Program-made: the position numbers and the translations under genes
Shown here: positions 62,141-64,000 of the stretch, piece by piece
How the letters are laid out: each line of letters starts with the position of its first letter
How positions within the stretch are numbered: position 1 is the stretch's first letter
Source of the DNA: Sulfurospirillum sp. 1612
GTDB lineage: Bacteria > Campylobacterota > Campylobacteria > Campylobacterales > Sulfurospirillaceae
Length of the DNA: 64,000 nucleotides
NCBI RefSeq assembly: GCF_036556685.1
Contig: NZ_CP140614.1
Span: 496,001 to 560,000, forward strand
Direction: 5' to 3'
The notes under the pieces: generated by a model
Told to the model about the DNA's origin: nothing
Database searches by the model: none
The model's input: only the letters and a program-made list of their open reading frames with translations

Positions 62141-62247
62141 CATGATCCTTTGTACATCTTTCGTGACTTGATGGTTTTAATCATAACGAAATTTATTAAA
62201 CAAGCACCGCAATTGTATTTATTATGTATTTAAAATTCTTATATATC

Positions 62248-62276
62248 TTGACATTGTTACTAATTAGTAATATAAT
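62248..62276 (+). promoter_or_regulatory. Consensus sigma-70 promoter with internal palindromic operator
   Basis: TTGACA (62248-62253), 17 bases, TATAAT (62271-62276): an exact consensus promoter. The spacer contains TTACTAATTAGTAA (62257-62270), a perfect palindrome. A protein bound there would block polymerase, so it is a repressor operator candidate. The leader to yceI is about 100 bases and contains a long AACACAAA (62298-62305)/TTTGTGTT (62327-62334) hairpin. Confidence 0.7.
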
Positions 62277-62382
62277 CTTGGAATAGAATTTTAGTTGAAC
62301 ACAAAATCGTAGTCTAAATGACAGCCTTTGTGTTTTCATTGTCAATAACAAGATTAGCTCATGCTAGAAAAAGGGGAGAAAG

Positions 62383-62949
62383 ATGAAGAAGATAAGAGTA
62401 TTTTTGATGATAATCGCGATGGCTAGTACGCTGTTTGCGAGTCATTATAATTTGGACAAAACCCATTCACACGTCTCATTCAAAGTCAAACACATGATGA
62501 TATCTACAGTAGAAGGTCAGTTTAATAAATTTGACGGGAGTTTTGTTTATGATGAAAAAACCAAGAAACTCATCTCTATAAAAGGAACAGCCCAAACCGC
62601 TTCAATCGATACCAAAGTTCTCAAAAGAGACAATCACTTACGAAGTGCCGATTTCTTTGATGCGACCAAATATCCTACGTTGAGTTTTGTATCGGATAAG
62701 ATTCAAGGGGATAAAGTCTCCGGAAAGTTGACGATGCACGGCGTGACCAAAGAAGTGACTTTTAAACTCAATGTTGCAGGAACCATCACCGACCCTTGGG
62801 GCAATGTCAGAACGGGATTGACACTAAGTGGTGAAGTGAATAGAAAAGATTACGGCTTGATGTGGAATAAAGCAATGGAGGCCGGTGGCGTCCTTGTCGG
62901 AGATGATATTAAGATTAATATCGGATTAGAAGGTATCAAAACCAACTAA
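62383..62949 (+). CDS. YceI-family periplasmic protein
   Basis: The 188-residue protein has a signal peptide (MKKIRVFLMIIAMASTLFAS) and the YceI beta-barrel: YNLDKTHSHVSFKVKHMMISTVEGQF, LRSADFFDATKYPTLSFVSD, GKLTMHGVTKEVTFKLNV and the C-terminal NRKDYGLMWNKAMEAGGVLVGDDIKI. YceI proteins bind isoprenoid quinones or lipids in the periplasm and are often induced by stress. AGGGGAG lies before ATG. A strong promoter with a palindromic operator suggests repressor control, perhaps by a MarR/HxlR-type quinone sensor (inference). Confidence 0.92.
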   Translation: MKKIRVFLMIIAMASTLFASHYNLDKTHSHVSFKVKHMMISTVEGQFNKFDGSFVYDEKTKKLISIKGTAQTASIDTKVLKRDNHLRSADFFDATKYPTLSFVSDKIQGDKVSGKLTMHGVTKEVTFKLNVAGTITDPWGNVRTGLTLSGEVNRKDYGLMWNKAMEAGGVLVGDDIKINIGLEGIKTN

Positions 62950-62959
62950 GACGCAGTGG

Positions 62960-63436
62960 TTATTTTGTCTTAAATTCAAATATCGCGCCGACACTTCGGT
63001 CTGTTTTGTTGGCGATGATATTTGCATTCCATATCATGTTGCCCACGATACAAGAGGGTAGGGTGATATTTCCCTCATAAAGATTTTCTTTGACTTTTTT
63101 CAGTGTCGATTCATGAAAGCCCATGTTCATATTGGTTGCATAAACTTTGAGTGCGAGTTGGTCCGTATGGATGCCTTGTGTTACCACTTGAAACTGTAAG
63201 GGTTTCATCAAAGGGATGGAACGTGGCGTGATTGAGAGGGTCATCTCGCTTGAATCTTGAAGGGTGACATGACATTTTTCATCATGTAGGTCACAGTTTT
63301 TACTTTGTTTTACAAAATTTGTATTACCGACATACCATCTATAAATATCGCTCGAATCTATCAAAAAGTACGCAGATATCAATCCTAGAGCAACAATCTC
63401 CAATAAAAGTAATGTATAAAATCGTTTTGTTTTCAT
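62960..63436 (-). CDS. Membrane-anchored periplasmic protein of unknown function
   Basis: The 158-residue protein has one N-terminal membrane helix (FYTLLLLEIVALGLISAYFLI) and a soluble part with VTLQDSSEMTLSI, VYATNMNMGFHESTLKKVKENLYEGNITLPSCIVGNMIWNANI-type strands. The NMNMGFH wording recalls FixH/YtkA-like immunoglobulin domains, in which Met and His may bind copper. Two cysteines (CDLHDEKC) lie after the anchor. The gene converges with yceI, only ten bases apart. The family is not certain; no function is proposed. Confidence 0.7.
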   Translation of the reverse strand: MKTKRFYTLLLLEIVALGLISAYFLIDSSDIYRWYVGNTNFVKQSKNCDLHDEKCHVTLQDSSEMTLSITPRSIPLMKPLQFQVVTQGIHTDQLALKVYATNMNMGFHESTLKKVKENLYEGNITLPSCIVGNMIWNANIIANKTDRSVGAIFEFKTK

Positions 63437-63617
63437 GGCAAAAGTCTATCATTATATCGTTAAATATGTATTAAAAATAAAAGCGATATTTTTGTAATAT
63501 TCTTAGATTAATTATGAATTCTATCATAGATTTGACAGCTAGTTTAAAGTTTGTGCATTGTAGAATACACACAATATTTGAAATACAATACCAAGCTAAA
63601 CAAGGTTTTAAAATCAT

Positions 63618-64000
63618 ATGGTAACGATTACAGTTGACGGAAAAACAATAGAAACTGAGGATGGAGCATTGCTCATAGAGGTGCTACTAGCAAATGGCAT
63701 CAACATTCCTCATTTTTGCTACCATCCCGCTCTTGGAAAAGATGGAAATTGTAGGATGTGCATGGTGGAGATAGAGGGGAGTAAAAGACCCCAAATCGCA
63801 TGCGATACTCCAGCAAAAGAGGGCATGGTCATACGAACAAAGGGCGAAAGTATTGAGAGGGTCAAGCGCTCAATCTTGGAGTTAGAACTCATCAATCATC
63901 CGATTGACTGTCCTATTTGTGATCAAGCAGGAGAGTGCTCCTTGCAAAACTACTATATGGATGTCGGCTTGTATGACAGTCGGCTTGATACTCCCAAAGT
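63618..64000 (+). CDS. nuoG: NADH-quinone oxidoreductase subunit G, N-terminal part
   Basis: The gene is cut by the right edge after about 127 residues. It begins MVTITVDGKTIETEDGALL and has the [2Fe-2S] cysteines in FCYHPALGKDGNCRMCMVEIEG and a fourth Cys in PQIACDTP. The HxxDCPICDQAGECSLQ segment is the [4Fe-4S] ligand region of NuoG (His plus three Cys). The closest alternative is the diaphorase subunit of a hydrogenase, but the order fits NuoG. The ribosome site is weak. In this phylum the nuo complex usually takes electrons from ferredoxin or flavodoxin rather than NADH; whether the nuoE/F genes are unusual lies beyond this window. Confidence 0.88.
   Translation, partial: MVTITVDGKTIETEDGALLIEVLLANGINIPHFCYHPALGKDGNCRMCMVEIEGSKRPQIACDTPAKEGMVIRTKGESIERVKRSILELELINHPIDCPICDQAGECSLQNYYMDVGLYDSRLDTPK

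Overview
The window looks like a chromosomal segment of a free-living member of the Campylobacterota (formerly Epsilonproteobacteria). Evidence is the overall AT-rich coding style, the typical SIAHQWRQPLN histidine-kinase H-box, the ribosomal and EF-G protein sequences, and the mix of anaerobic and stress genes (Hcp, DsrE-family, YceI, YaaA). rpoB and rpoC are separate genes, which argues against Helicobacter/Wolinella, where they are fused. The genus cannot be fixed from sequence alone; a Sulfurimonas/Sulfurospirillum-like relative is a reasonable guess.

Layout. 1-12.1 kb is housekeeping and regulatory: an M20 peptidase cut by the left edge, DUF1232 and metallophosphoesterase genes, a YczE-like membrane/cytidylate-kinase fusion divergent from a MarR regulator, a long-form purC, a short (class III-like) hcp with an FNR/HcpR-type box, tRNA-Lys, a PAS/HD-GYP protein, a histone-H1-like basic peptide, a panE-like reductase, a glutamine amidotransferase, an SDR and a DsrE-family protein. 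12.1-20.3 kb is one apparent operon, livK-livH-livM-livG-livF-putA: amino-acid uptake joined directly to proline catabolism. 20.3-26.4 kb holds an unknown gene coupled to a ribbon-helix-helix repressor, a small coiled-coil membrane protein, an overlapping histidine kinase / response regulator-GGDEF-EAL pair, and yaaA.

26.4-44.3 kb is the translation/transcription core: tRNA-Thr, -Tyr, -Gly, -Thr, then tuf, rpmG, tRNA-Trp, secE, nusG, rplK, rplA, rplJ, rplL, rpoB, rpoC, rpsL, rpsG, fusA and tRNA-Arg. The tRNA4-tuf order matches the E. coli thrU-tyrU-glyT-thrT-tufB block. The rplJ leader carries a 74-bp unit repeated almost four times, each able to form two hairpins. Single related elements precede rplL and tuf. 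This looks like a lineage-specific leader RNA and is the most unusual non-coding signal here.

44.3-50.4 kb contains an isolated NosD-like beta-helix protein, a TudS-like desulfidase with an amino-acid-type ABC binding protein and permease but no adjacent ATPase, a haem-binding CxxCH protein and a long-chain acyl-CoA synthetase.

50.4-60.0 kb is a strikingly AT-rich island on the minus strand: GHKL/MORC-like ATPase, Z1-domain helicase-like protein, PD-(D/E)XK nuclease, AIPR protein and C5-cytosine methyltransferase. The first four overlap and are probably translated together; the methyltransferase follows after a gap with its own candidate extended -10 promoter. This is a multi-gene restriction-modification/anti-phage system of the kind predicted by comparative genomics, whose mechanism to my knowledge is little studied. 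It is flanked by about 0.4 and 0.65 kb of gene-free AT-rich DNA.

60.0-64.0 kb holds ovoA (ovothiol biosynthesis), a YceI-family gene with a consensus sigma-70 promoter enclosing a perfect 14-bp palindrome, a membrane-anchored protein of unknown function, and the start of nuoG cut by the right edge.
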